The notes under the pieces are model-generated. The model was given only the letters and a program-made list of their open reading frames with translations, was not told where the DNA came from and ran no database searches. A stretch of DNA of 64,000 nt from Aliihoeflea aestuarii (GTDB lineage: Bacteria > Pseudomonadota > Alphaproteobacteria > Rhizobiales > Rhizobiaceae): contig NZ_JAAAMK010000001.1 in assembly GCF_024105665.1 (NCBI RefSeq), positions 62,001 to 126,000 on the forward strand, given 5' to 3'. The translations under genes and the position numbers were made by a program. Shown here piece after piece: positions 17,025-26,366 of the stretch. Each line of letters opens with the position of its first letter. Position 1 is the first letter of the stretch.

Positions 17025-19358
17025 ATGGCACTAACGGACGCGTGGGGCGCGACCGCAGGACAGTTCTTTGCCTGGCGCACGAAACCGCGCCGGCGCGAGG
17101 TCCGTCTTGCCGGACATGCGCGCTTCCTCGCCGCGCCGGCCTATCGGCGGTTGCTCGCCGCCGAACCTTATCTGCGCCGCTCGATCCCCACCCTGATCGT
17201 CTGCTTTCTGCTCCTGATCGCGGCCATGCGCGCCACGACGCTGATTTCGGATCGTGCCGAGCTGGAAGCGACGGCCAAGGGAATGCTCGGACTCAGCGCC
17301 AGCCAGATCTACCACGCCATGCGCACGAGCCACGGCGAAACGCCGCCCGATCCGCTCATCTCGGAAGCCGTGCTGCGTGATACGACCCGTCATTCCGTCA
17401 TCGCCGACGAACAGGTTCTGATCATCACCGACGCCGATTTCCAGATCGTCGCGACGACCGGCCAGCAGCAACTCATCGGCCAGGCTCTCGACAATCTCAT
17501 CACCGGCGGCCAGCCGCTCTATATGTTCGGGCAGCGGGCCGGCATCCAGGAAGTGACTGTCGGCGGCGGGACATGGTATGCAGCCGCCGAGCTTCTGGAG
17601 GGCCGTGTCGGCGCGGTGGTCACGCTGATTTCGCGCGATACGGTTCTGGAGGAATGGCGCAAGTCGCTGGCGCTCAACGTGACGCTGTTCGTGATCACGG
17701 CCGGAGTGCTGCTCCTCGTGCTTTACGCTTATTTCACGCAGGCCGCCCGCGCAGAGGCCGCCGACCGCATCTATGATGACGCCAAGATGCGCAACGAGAT
17801 GGCGCTGACGCGCGGCCGCTGCGGCATCTGGGACTGGGATCTGGTGCGCGGGCGCATGCACTGGTCGCGCTCAATGTATGAGATGCTGGGCTACGAGCCG
17901 TGCGAGGGAATGCTCTCCTTCGGCTCGATCTCGCAGATCATCCATCCCGAGGACGGCGACCTGATGGCAATCGCCCAGCGCGTCGCCGAAGGTGAAACCG
18001 ACCAGTTCGACCAGATTTTCCGCATGCGCCACGCCAATGGCGGCTGGGTGTGGATAAGGGCCAAGGCCCAGGTCAACGATCCGGACGCCGCCGACATCCA
18101 CCTCGTCGGCATCGCCGTCGACATCACCGAGCAGCGCCATCTGGCCCAGCGCTCCGAAACGGCCGATCTGCGGCTGCGCACCGCGATCGAGAACATCAAC
18201 GAATCCTTCGTGCTGTGGGACGCCAACCAGAACCTCGTGATGTGCAACTCGAAATTCCAGAAGGATCACGGCCTGTCGGACGCGGACATCTTTCCCGGCA
18301 CCAGCCGCGACACGATCGAAAATCGCATGACGGCGTTCGCCTATGAGCGGAAACTTGCCAACGCGAACGGTCCGGCCGGCGGCGTGACCTATGAACGGCA
18401 ATTGGCGGATGGGCGCTGGTTGCAGGTCAACGAACTGCGCACGCGCGATGGCGGCACGGTGGCGGTCGGCACCGACATCACGCCGATCAAGCAGAATCAG
18501 GAAAAGCTGGTCGATTCCGAACGCCGCCTGATGGCGACGATCCACGATTTGTCGCTTGCCCGCAAGGCCGAAGGCGAGCGCACGCGCGAACTGACCGAAC
18601 TCAACCGCGAATACATGAAGGAAACCGAGCGCGCCGAGGCGGCCAACCGCGCCAAATCCGAATTCCTCGCCAACATGTCACACGAGCTGCGCACGCCGCT
18701 CAACGCGATCATCGGCTTTTCGGAACTGATGTCGACCAAGCTGTTCGGGCCGCTCGGGTCGGATAAATACGAGGAATACACCCGCGACATCCACGGTTCG
18801 GGCACCTATCTGCTGGGCGTCATCAATGACATTCTCGACATGTCGAAGATCGAGGCAGGCCAGTTCTCGATCGACCGCGAAGGCATCGAACTCAATCCGC
18901 TGATCGACGAGGCGGTCCGCGTCGTCGCTTTACAGGCCGCCAAGAAGCAGATCGCGCTCGAGACCGAGATTTCCGATACGATGGAGCTTTTCGCCGACCG
19001 CCGCGCCATCAAGCAGATCATGCTCAACCTTTTGTCGAACGCCGTGAAATTCACGGGCGAAGGCGGGCGTATCTCGATGCGCGCGCGCAAGATCGCCAAT
19101 TCGGTCGTCATCAGCATCGACGATACCGGATGCGGCATTCCGAAAGATGCGCTGAAGAAGCTCGGCCGCCCATTCGAACAGGTACAGAACCAGTTCTCGA
19201 AAAACCATACCGGTTCGGGACTGGGGCTTGCGATCTCGCGTTCGCTCGCCGAGCTTCACGGCGGCGCGCTGAAAATCCGTTCCAGGGAAGGCGTCGGCAC
19301 CATCGTGTCGGTCCGCATCCCCGCCCGCGAGCAGCTTGCGGTGAAGGTCGCCGCTTGA
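17025..19358 (+). CDS. pleC: PleC/PdhS-type PAS sensor histidine kinase
   Basis: This 777-residue membrane kinase has two transmembrane helices (about residues 49-70 and 220-243) enclosing a periplasmic domain. A PAS domain with PAC (about 275-365), a second PAS-like domain (about 380-490), a coiled-coil linker and the kinase core follow. The phosphorylated His lies in NMSHELRTPLNAIIGFSE (near residue 555), and the LFGPLG and INDILDMSKIEAG segments after it are typical of the DivJ/PleC/PdhS group acting on DivK-type regulators. The ATPase has NLLSNAVKFT, DTGCGIP and GSGLGLAIS. The name pleC is inferred from domain order and from the neighbouring glnE and degP, an order I recall from rhizobia. 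Confidence 0.75.
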   Translation: MALTDAWGATAGQFFAWRTKPRRREVRLAGHARFLAAPAYRRLLAAEPYLRRSIPTLIVCFLLLIAAMRATTLISDRAELEATAKGMLGLSASQIYHAMRTSHGETPPDPLISEAVLRDTTRHSVIADEQVLIITDADFQIVATTGQQQLIGQALDNLITGGQPLYMFGQRAGIQEVTVGGGTWYAAAELLEGRVGAVVTLISRDTVLEEWRKSLALNVTLFVITAGVLLLVLYAYFTQAARAEAADRIYDDAKMRNEMALTRGRCGIWDWDLVRGRMHWSRSMYEMLGYEPCEGMLSFGSISQIIHPEDGDLMAIAQRVAEGETDQFDQIFRMRHANGGWVWIRAKAQVNDPDAADIHLVGIAVDITEQRHLAQRSETADLRLRTAIENINESFVLWDANQNLVMCNSKFQKDHGLSDADIFPGTSRDTIENRMTAFAYERKLANANGPAGGVTYERQLADGRWLQVNELRTRDGGTVAVGTDITPIKQNQEKLVDSERRLMATIHDLSLARKAEGERTRELTELNREYMKETERAEAANRAKSEFLANMSHELRTPLNAIIGFSELMSTKLFGPLGSDKYEEYTRDIHGSGTYLLGVINDILDMSKIEAGQFSIDREGIELNPLIDEAVRVVALQAAKKQIALETEISDTMELFADRRAIKQIMLNLLSNAVKFTGEGGRISMRARKIANSVVISIDDTGCGIPKDALKKLGRPFEQVQNQFSKNHTGSGLGLAISRSLAELHGGALKIRSREGVGTIVSVRIPAREQLAVKVAA

Positions 19359-19384
19359 TTTTGATTTGAGTGCAGTGGAGGTGG

Positions 19385-19515
19385 CGAGGCATGGATTCCT
19401 GTGACGAGCACAGGAATGACGGCGGAACGGTTAAAGCAGACCGTCAACATTGGTGATTTGCATCGCCGTCCTTGCAGTCGTCATTCCTGTGCTCGTCACA
19501 GGAATCCATGCCTCG
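19385..19515. repeat. Dispersed palindromic repeat, copy A (paired 36-base inverted units)
   Basis: The left unit at 19385-19420 and right unit at 19480-19515 are perfect reverse complements (36 of 36) separated by 59 bases. Each unit starts or ends with GAGGCATGGATTCCTG and can itself fold through ATTCCTGTG / CACAGGAAT. It lies between the convergent pleC-like and glnE genes. Related copies occur at 44478-44605 and 61871-61935, so this is a family of mobile or spreading intergenic repeats. Confidence 0.9.
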
Positions 19516-19548
19516 ACGGCACACCACACGCAACGCCGCCGATTCTCC

Positions 19549-22497
19549 CTAAGCCCGCACGATCTTTTTGAAATGCGCCGACACCGCCTTCGACGTCTCC
19601 TTCAAATGCGCTTCCAGCACTTTCAAATCCGGCAGGTCGGTCGTGCGCAGGAGAATATCGGCAAGGCCGGGAGGAACGTCGTCCGGCTCGAACGGGCCGG
19701 TGAGGGATAGTCGAAGTATCTGCGTCAGGCTGGTGTAGAGATCATGCGCGGAAACCAGTTCCTCGCGGATGTGGCCGTCGCAAAAATCAGACGACAGGTG
19801 CTGGAGCGTTTCGACGGTCGATGGTGAAAACCGCCCTTCGTCGATGCCGCCGGTAAGCGTGGCGACCTGCGCGATGAATTCCAGATCGATAAGCCCGCCG
19901 GGGACCAGCTTGACGTCCCATATGTCGCGCGGCGGCTTTTCCGTTTCGATGAGCTTTCGCATCTCGGCAGCGTCGTCGAACACCTTTGCGGCATCGCAGG
20001 GCGCAACAAGCACGGCCGCGATGTCATCGTCGACGCTTTTGGCCAGCGTCTCGTCGCCGGCGATCACGCGGGCGCGGGTCAACGCCATGTGCTCCCACGT
20101 CCACGCCTCCTGACGCTGATACTTGCGAAACGCCTCGACATGGGTTGCAACCGGCCCCTTGTTGCCCGACGGACGCAGTCGCAGGTCGAGTTCGTAGAGG
20201 ACGCCTTCGGCGGTCGGCGCCGAGACGGCGGCGATCAGGCGCTGGGTCAGCCGCGAGAAATAGTGCGAAGGCGCGAGCGGCTTTTCGCCGTCCGATTCGT
20301 CGGCCTCGGCGTCATGCTCGTAAAGCAGGATGAGGTCGACATCCGACCCGGCGGTCAGTTCGCGGCTTCCGAGCTTTCCCATGCCGACGATGACCACGCG
20401 TCCGCCCAGCACGCGGCCGTGACGCTGGGCGAACTCGTCCTCCACCGCTTTCAACGCGACGCTTATCGCAAGATCGGCCAGATCGGAAAACGCCTTGCCG
20501 GCGCGGCGGTGGTCGATCGCGCCGGAGAGCAGGCGAATACCGATCAGGAATTTCTGCTCGGCGGCGAAGATGCGCAACCGGTCGAGCAGTTCCTCATGGA
20601 GTTCGACACCGGTGAGGAAGCCTTCCAGCCGCTCGGACAGATAAGCCTTGTTCGGCAGTTCGGACAAAAGGCCCGGATCGAGAAGACCGTCGAACACATG
20701 CGGGCGGCGGGTGATGATCTGCGCCAGACGCGGCGCAGCGCCCATGATCGTGGCAAGCAGCTTGAGCAGCGACGGGTTCGACTGGAAGAGCGAGAAAAGC
20801 TGAATGCCTGCCGGCAACCCCTTCAGGAATTCGTCGAAACGCAGGATCGCCTCGTCGGCGCGCTGTGTCTGCCCGAACGCTTCGAGAAGCGCAGGCGTCA
20901 GTTCCGTCAGGCGTTCCCGCGCCTCGGCCGATTGCGTCGCCCGGTAGCGACCGAAATGCCAGGTGCGGATCAGGCGTGCGATGTCGCTCGGGCGCTCGAA
21001 GCCGAGTTCCGACAGCGTCTGCATGGTATCGGGGTCGTCAACGTCGCCTGTGAAGACCAGATTTCCAACACCGCGCGACAATTCAGGGGCCGTCTCGAAC
21101 AGGGCCGCGTAGTGGCTTTCGACGAGTTGAAGGGAAGCGCGGAAGGTCTGGGAGAACTCCGCCTCGTCCGTAAAGCCCATCATCAGCGCGATGCGTCGCA
21201 AGCCCTCGTCGTCTTCGGGCAAGGTATGCGACTGTTCGTCGGCGATCATCTGGATCGCATGCTCGACATCGCGCAGGAACCAGTATTGACGCGCAAGCGC
21301 GTCGCGGGCGTCCGTCGTGATCCACCCGCGCTCGGCGAGCGCGCCGAGCATCGCCACGGTCTGGCGGCCGCGCAACTCGCGGAACCTGCCGCCCGCGATC
21401 AATTGCTGCGTCTGCACGAAAAACTCGATCTCGCGAATGCCGCCGCGACCGAGCTTCACGTTATGGCCCTTGACCGCGATTTCGCCGTGGCCCTTATGCG
21501 CGTGGATCTGCCGCTTGATCGAGTGAACATCCGCGATCGCCGCGAAGTCCATATATTTGCGCCAGATGTAAGGGGTGAGCTCGGCGAGGAACGCCTCGCC
21601 CGCCTCGATGTCACCGGCAAGCGGACGCGCCTTGATCATCGCCGCGCGTTCCCAGTTCTGGCCGCGCCCTTCATAATAGTTCAGCGCCGCCTCCGTAGGG
21701 ATCGCGAGCGGAGTCGAGCCCGGATCGGGACGCAGGCGAAGATCGGTGCGAAAGACATATCCGTGTTCGGTTCGATCCTGAAGGATCCGCACCAGACGCC
21801 GCGCGAGGCGGGAGAAAAGATCGGTCGCATCGAGCCGATCGAGGATCGCCGGCGCGTCCACATCGACGAACAGGATCAGGTCGATATCGGACGAAAAATT
21901 CAGCTCAAACGCGCCCAGCTTACCCATGCCGAGCACGACCAGCCCCGAACCGCGTCCCGGCGCGGCGCGGTCAGGCAGCTTGATCTTGCCCTTGTCGTGC
22001 GTTTCGACCAGCAGAAAATCGATCGCGGCCGCGATGCACGCATCGGCGAGCTTGCTCAAATGAACGACGGTGGATCGTGCGGATGCCCGCCCTGCCAGTT
22101 CCATGAAAGCCAAAAGCGCATGCGCTTCGCCCTTCAGGAGCCGCAGCGACCGCATCAGATCGCCTTCGCTGTCCGATCCTTGCGCGGCATCGCCGATGTC
22201 CGTGAGAATGTCCGCCAACCTGTCTTCGACGGATCGGTCGATCAGGTTCTGCAGAATATCCGGCCGCCGCCTTATGGCATCACGAAGGAAGGGGGAAAGA
22301 TCGAAAGCCGCGCCTAGAAAAGCCTGCAACCCGTTATCGGCTGACACGAGATCGGCAAGGCCGGCACAGTCATCCTGCCGCGCCGTTTCGATGAAGTCGG
22401 CGACGAGTTCTGTCGCGTTGTCCGGCCGCAAGGGCGTCAGCGGTGCGTGGGCGAATTCTACCAGCGTTGTCGGACCTTGCGTATCGTCTTTGGTCAT
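19549..22497 (-). CDS. glnE: Bifunctional glutamine synthetase adenylyltransferase/deadenylase
   Basis: This 982-residue enzyme adenylylates glutamine synthetase when nitrogen is plentiful and removes AMP when it is scarce, under PII control. Two nucleotidyltransferase halves are visible. The N-terminal deadenylase carries GMGKLGAFELNFSSDIDLI and the C-terminal adenylyltransferase carries GMGKLGSRELTAGSDVDLIL, each followed by a helical PII-uridylyltransferase-type domain. Length is normal for GlnE. Its ATG overlaps the stop of the upstream histidine kinase (TGATG), so translation is coupled to a two-component system, and the longer start at 22539 is not needed. Confidence 0.95.
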   Translation of the reverse strand: MTKDDTQGPTTLVEFAHAPLTPLRPDNATELVADFIETARQDDCAGLADLVSADNGLQAFLGAAFDLSPFLRDAIRRRPDILQNLIDRSVEDRLADILTDIGDAAQGSDSEGDLMRSLRLLKGEAHALLAFMELAGRASARSTVVHLSKLADACIAAAIDFLLVETHDKGKIKLPDRAAPGRGSGLVVLGMGKLGAFELNFSSDIDLILFVDVDAPAILDRLDATDLFSRLARRLVRILQDRTEHGYVFRTDLRLRPDPGSTPLAIPTEAALNYYEGRGQNWERAAMIKARPLAGDIEAGEAFLAELTPYIWRKYMDFAAIADVHSIKRQIHAHKGHGEIAVKGHNVKLGRGGIREIEFFVQTQQLIAGGRFRELRGRQTVAMLGALAERGWITTDARDALARQYWFLRDVEHAIQMIADEQSHTLPEDDEGLRRIALMMGFTDEAEFSQTFRASLQLVESHYAALFETAPELSRGVGNLVFTGDVDDPDTMQTLSELGFERPSDIARLIRTWHFGRYRATQSAEARERLTELTPALLEAFGQTQRADEAILRFDEFLKGLPAGIQLFSLFQSNPSLLKLLATIMGAAPRLAQIITRRPHVFDGLLDPGLLSELPNKAYLSERLEGFLTGVELHEELLDRLRIFAAEQKFLIGIRLLSGAIDHRRAGKAFSDLADLAISVALKAVEDEFAQRHGRVLGGRVVIVGMGKLGSRELTAGSDVDLILLYEHDAEADESDGEKPLAPSHYFSRLTQRLIAAVSAPTAEGVLYELDLRLRPSGNKGPVATHVEAFRKYQRQEAWTWEHMALTRARVIAGDETLAKSVDDDIAAVLVAPCDAAKVFDDAAEMRKLIETEKPPRDIWDVKLVPGGLIDLEFIAQVATLTGGIDEGRFSPSTVETLQHLSSDFCDGHIREELVSAHDLYTSLTQILRLSLTGPFEPDDVPPGLADILLRTTDLPDLKVLEAHLKETSKAVSAHFKKIVRA

Positions 22498-23927
22498 CAG
22501 CCTTGGGAATCGCCTGCCGGGAAAATCATCGACACGCATAATCCGGGGTTTTCACCCGAAAGTTCAAGTCTGCCGCCATGAAAGGTCATGACCGCCTTGG
22601 CAAGACTGAGACCGAGCCCCGAGCCAGGCTGTGTACGGCTTTGTTCCAGACGCACGAAACGCTCGGTCGCCCGCGAACGGTCCTGCTCGGATATGCCCGG
22701 CCCGGTGTCGGTGACGCGGATGGCAATCGTCGCGCCGTCGCGTGCCGCCGTCACCTTGACGACGGTCCCTTCGTTCGAACCTGCGGAATATTTGATCGCA
22801 TTGTCGACAATGTTCGACAGGGCCTGACCGATCAGTTCGCGATTTCCGGTGATGGGAAATTCGTCCGGCGCGTCGGCGAAGAGCGTCACGCCCACTTCCT
22901 CGGCAGCCGGTTCGTAGAGCTCGACGACATCGGCGACGATCGCGGCCAGGTCGATCGCCTGCGTATGCTCGGCCGAATAGCCCGATTCCAGCCGGCTTAT
23001 CATCAGGATCGCGTTGAACGTGCGGATCAGTTGATCGGATTCGGCGATCGTCGCCTCGAGCGCGCGACGGTGCTGGGGCTGATTGTCCTTTGCGAGCGCC
23101 GCCTCGGCCCGGTTGCGAAGGCGCGTGAGCGGCGTCTTCAGATCGTGCGCGATATTGTCCGAAACCTGTTTCAGCCCTTCGTTCAGGGCGGCGATGCGAG
23201 CCAGCATCTCGTTGAGGTTCTGCGATAGCCTGTCGAACTCGTCGCCGCCGCCGGTCACAGGAAGGCGCCGCGACAGGTCGCCCGCCATGATGCGCCGGCT
23301 TGCCTCCGAGATATTGTCGATGCGGCGCAGTGCCCGCCGTCCGACGAGGAACCAGATGACGAGCGCGCCAAACCCCATCATCCCGAACGCAACGGCAAGC
23401 GCGCGTCGGATGACATTTCCGAAGCGCTCCGGTTCGCCTAGGTCGCGTCCGACAAGCAGGATCATCTGGTTGGGCAGACGCATCACGATCGCCATCGCCA
23501 TATGCGGCCCCTGCCGTGCGTCGGGCATGTCGCCTGAACGCGCATCGATTTCGCCATAGCGTTGATAGGCGAAGGGACGCTCGGTCCAGCCCTCAGTGGA
23601 CAGGACGGCGGTTTCGATGCTTTCCACATTGCCGCCCAGGATCCGGCCCGTGGGATCGGCGATGGTGTAGAGATAAGCGCCGGGCTGGCGGGAACGGCCC
23701 TCCACCACACGCACCAACGTCGTCAGCCCGCCGCGCTGGTAAGCACGGCCAAGGCTTTGCACCTCTTCCGACACCGTATCCTGGATCTGGCTTTCCAGCA
23801 TGCGCATCGTCAGCGAGCCCATATAGAAAACGAGGCCAAGCGCGCAGATCGCGAACAAAAGCAGATAAAGCGCGGAAAGCCGCGCCGCCGTGGTCTTCAT
23901 CAGCGCCGAAACGGAGCTCAGCATCAC
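22497..23927 (-). CDS. Sensor histidine kinase with HAMP domain
   Basis: This 476-residue inner-membrane kinase has a transmembrane helix at about residues 14-36, a periplasmic sensor region, and a second helix near 180-200. A HAMP domain follows (RIDNISEASRRIMAGDL), then a phospho-acceptor His in DNIAHDLKTPLTRLRN and an ATPase domain with NIVDNAIKYS, DTGPGIS and GSGLGLSLAKAV. The start overlaps the response regulator stop by four bases (ATGA), and its own stop overlaps the glnE start. The signal is unknown. In rhizobia this pair lies between degP and glnE, so an envelope-stress or nitrogen signal is possible but unproven. Confidence 0.92.
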   Translation of the reverse strand: MMLSSVSALMKTTAARLSALYLLLFAICALGLVFYMGSLTMRMLESQIQDTVSEEVQSLGRAYQRGGLTTLVRVVEGRSRQPGAYLYTIADPTGRILGGNVESIETAVLSTEGWTERPFAYQRYGEIDARSGDMPDARQGPHMAMAIVMRLPNQMILLVGRDLGEPERFGNVIRRALAVAFGMMGFGALVIWFLVGRRALRRIDNISEASRRIMAGDLSRRLPVTGGGDEFDRLSQNLNEMLARIAALNEGLKQVSDNIAHDLKTPLTRLRNRAEAALAKDNQPQHRRALEATIAESDQLIRTFNAILMISRLESGYSAEHTQAIDLAAIVADVVELYEPAAEEVGVTLFADAPDEFPITGNRELIGQALSNIVDNAIKYSAGSNEGTVVKVTAARDGATIAIRVTDTGPGISEQDRSRATERFVRLEQSRTQPGSGLGLSLAKAVMTFHGGRLELSGENPGLCVSMIFPAGDSQG

Positions 23928-24595
23928 GCCTTCAACATGTAGCCGGCGCCCCGGACCGTGTGGAGCACGGCGCTGTCGAAGCCCTTCTCGATCTTGGATC
24001 GCAAACGCGAGATGTGCACGTCGATGACGTTTGTCTGCGGATCGAAATGGTAGTCCCAGACATTTTCGAGCAGCATCGTGCGGGTCACGACCTGGCCCGT
24101 ATGGCGCATCAGATATTCGAGAAGCCGAAACTCGCGCGGCTGGAGAACGATTTCCTTACCCGCCCTGCGTACGGAATGCGACAGTCTGTCGAGTTCAAGA
24201 TCGCCGGCGCGATAGATCGTCTCGACGTCCTTGGTCCCACCGCGTCTCTTCAAAACCTCGACGCGCGCCAGAAGCTCGGAAAACGCGTAGGGCTTGGTCA
24301 GATAGTCATCGCCGCCGGCTCGAAGCCCCGTGACGCGATCGTCCACCTCCCCAAGTGCCGAAAGAATGAGGACCGGCGTGTCGTTGCCGCGTGCGCGCAG
24401 GCCGGCGACGACCGACAGGCCGTCGCGGCGCGGCAGCATGCGATCGACGACCAGCACATCGTAATCGCCCGAACTCGCCAACGCGAAGCCTGTCTCCCCG
24501 TCGGCCGCAAGATGCGCCTGATGGCCGGCTTCGTCGAATGCCTTTTCAAGATATTCGGCGGCTTCGCGATCGTCCTCGATGACCAGGAGTTTCAT
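23924..24595 (-). CDS. OmpR-family response regulator
   Basis: This 223-residue two-component regulator has a receiver domain with acidic pocket IEDD, phospho-acceptor Asp in VLVVDRMLPRRDG, and the conserved Lys in YLTKPYAFSEL. A winged-helix DNA-binding domain follows (LEYLMRHTGQVVTRTMLLENV, then IDVHISRLRSKIEKG). It is the cognate regulator of the kinase that overlaps its 3' end. The start MKLLVIEDD at 24595 is preferred, with an alternative four codons upstream. A terminator hairpin separates it from degP by only a few bases, so part of its transcription may be readthrough from degP. Confidence 0.93.
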   Translation of the reverse strand: MKLLVIEDDREAAEYLEKAFDEAGHQAHLAADGETGFALASSGDYDVLVVDRMLPRRDGLSVVAGLRARGNDTPVLILSALGEVDDRVTGLRAGGDDYLTKPYAFSELLARVEVLKRRGGTKDVETIYRAGDLELDRLSHSVRRAGKEIVLQPREFRLLEYLMRHTGQVVTRTMLLENVWDYHFDPQTNVIDVHISRLRSKIEKGFDSAVLHTVRGAGYMLKA

Positions 24596-24610
24596 GTGGA
24601 TGCCCATCCC

Positions 24611-24653
24611 TGAAAGAAAAGGCGACGGCAGGTATGGAGAACCCGCCGTCGCC
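24611..24653 (-). terminator. Intrinsic terminator (or attenuator) between degP and the response regulator
   Basis: On the minus strand a perfect nine-base stem GGCGACGGC / GCCGTCGCC with a 15-base loop is followed by TTTTCTTT. It lies 62 bases after the degP stop and ends about 15 bases before the response regulator start. Termination here would give degP more transcript than the downstream regulator genes unless a second promoter overlaps. Confidence 0.8.
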
Positions 24654-24714
24654 GGAACCAGCCTTAGTTTGGATGCCTGCCGGCTCGTCGTCCAGTCACC
24701 CGCTCAAATCAGCG

Positions 24715-26256
24715 TCAGCCCTGCGCGATCGGCAATGCGACGAAGTGGTTCGCATTGTCGCGGTTGACCTGAAGCAGAACCGCGTTCCGACCGGCCTGTT
24801 CTGCCGACGCGACCGCCGTTTCGACATCCTGCTGCGAGTTCACCTCCTGGGAATTCACCGAGGCGATGACGTCGCCGGCCTGGATGCCACGTTCGGCGGC
24901 GGCGCTGTCGGGATCGACATTGGTGACCAGCAGCCCGGCACCGTCTTCGCTCGGCACGACCGTCAGGCCCAACCCGGCGAGCGAGACATCGCCCGACGGT
25001 GAGGTCTGCGACGGCGTGGCCGATGCGAGTTGTTCGTCGCCGGGCAAGGTGCCAAGCTCGACCTGCATCTCCTGTGTCGCGCCGTTGCGCCAGACATCGA
25101 CCGTGACCGTGTCGCCGGGGGTCAGATTGCCGACAAGACGGGCAAGCTCACGCGGCGATGCGACCTGCTCGCCATTGACCGCAGTGACCACGTCACCCGC
25201 CTTGATACCTGCTGCAAGGGCCGGCCCATTGGCCTGCGCTTCGCTGATCAAGGCCCCCTTGGCACCATCGAGGCCAAGCGAATCGGCAATATCTTCCGTC
25301 ACGGGCTGGATCTGAACGCCGAGCCAGCCGCGAACGACCGATCCATTGTCGATGAGGCTGGTCACAACGGATTCGGCGGTCGAGGACGGAATCGCAAAGG
25401 CAATGCCCACATTGCCGCCGGACGGCGAGAAGATCGCCGTGTTGATCCCGACGACTTCGCCGTTGAGATTGAAGGCAGGGCCGCCCGAATTGCCGCGGTT
25501 CACCGCAGCGTCGATCTGGAGGAAGTCGTCATAGGGGCCAGCGCCGATATCGCGTCCGCGCGCCGAGACGATGCCGGCCGTCACGCTGCCGCCGAGACCG
25601 AAGGGATTGCCGACGGCGACGACCCATTCGCCAACGCGCACCGCACTGTCGTCGGCGAAGGACACGTAGGTGAAGTCATGGTCCGCCTCATCGACCTTGA
25701 GGACGGCCAGATCGGTGCGCGGATCGGTGCCGACAAGGTTTGCGGGCAGTTCGGTCCCGTCATCGAGGACGACGGTAAACGAGGTGCCGCCCTGCACGAC
25801 GTGATTGTTGGTGACGAGATAGCCATCCTTCGAAATGAAAAAGCCCGACCCCTGAGAGGTCGGCATCGCGCGCTGCGCGCGATCCTGCTGCCGCCCGCCG
25901 CGAGGGCCTTCCTGCCGGTCACCGCGGAACTCGCGGAAAAAGCGGTTCAGGGGATGATCGCGCGGCAGATCGTCGAAGCCGGGAATGCCCTGCTGACCGC
26001 CGAACTGGTTATCTGACACGGGAGCGACATCGGACGTGACGCGCACGGAGACGACGGCCGGCGAGACACGCTCGACGACATCTGCGAAGCCGGGGTTCTG
26101 CTGCGTCGTCTCGACGCGAACGGCATCGGCCCTGACGGGCAGCGTGCCACTGGCGATCGCGCCGAAACCGATCGCACCAGCGATCGCCAGGGACGCTGCC
26201 GTCGCGACGAGCCTACGCTTGCTCGTCTTGAGGGGAGAGTTGCGGGTGGTTTCCAT
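24715..26256 (-). CDS. degP: Periplasmic Do-like serine protease/chaperone
   Basis: This 513-residue HtrA-family protease degrades or refolds damaged envelope proteins. After an N-terminal signal/anchor segment (about residues 17-40), the trypsin-like domain shows the triad His in VTNNHVVQGG, Asp in RTDLAVLK and Ser in NRGNSGGPAFN. Two PDZ domains follow, the first with GWLGVQIQ and the second with SAAAERGIQAGDVIASV. Start 26256 is favoured because AGGG lies ten bases upstream. It sits between the ccm operon and a two-component system and ends with an intrinsic terminator. Confidence 0.95.
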   Translation of the reverse strand: METTRNSPLKTSKRRLVATAASLAIAGAIGFGAIASGTLPVRADAVRVETTQQNPGFADVVERVSPAVVSVRVTSDVAPVSDNQFGGQQGIPGFDDLPRDHPLNRFFREFRGDRQEGPRGGRQQDRAQRAMPTSQGSGFFISKDGYLVTNNHVVQGGTSFTVVLDDGTELPANLVGTDPRTDLAVLKVDEADHDFTYVSFADDSAVRVGEWVVAVGNPFGLGGSVTAGIVSARGRDIGAGPYDDFLQIDAAVNRGNSGGPAFNLNGEVVGINTAIFSPSGGNVGIAFAIPSSTAESVVTSLIDNGSVVRGWLGVQIQPVTEDIADSLGLDGAKGALISEAQANGPALAAGIKAGDVVTAVNGEQVASPRELARLVGNLTPGDTVTVDVWRNGATQEMQVELGTLPGDEQLASATPSQTSPSGDVSLAGLGLTVVPSEDGAGLLVTNVDPDSAAAERGIQAGDVIASVNSQEVNSQQDVETAVASAEQAGRNAVLLQVNRDNANHFVALPIAQG

Positions 26257-26366
26257 TTTTGCAAACCCTTGTGGAATTTTTGCGGCGCGTGATTGCACCG
26301 TTCCCACAAGAGATAAGCGCCCTCACATTACGGCGCCATTTCCGACGAATGAAACTTTCGTAACGT

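Noticed and set aside
19385-19515. CRISPR repeat or insertion-sequence ends
   Set aside because: There are only two inverted units with no regular spacer array and no transposase or target duplication between them.
19450-19710. Short ORF reading IPVLVTGIHAS through the repeat
   Set aside because: The peptide is a translation of the palindromic repeat; such ORFs are often over-annotated in rhizobial genomes.
20089-22317. 742-residue open frame antisense to glnE
   Set aside because: It is an Arg/Glu/Gln-rich shadow with no signal, motif or ribosome binding site; glnE is certain.
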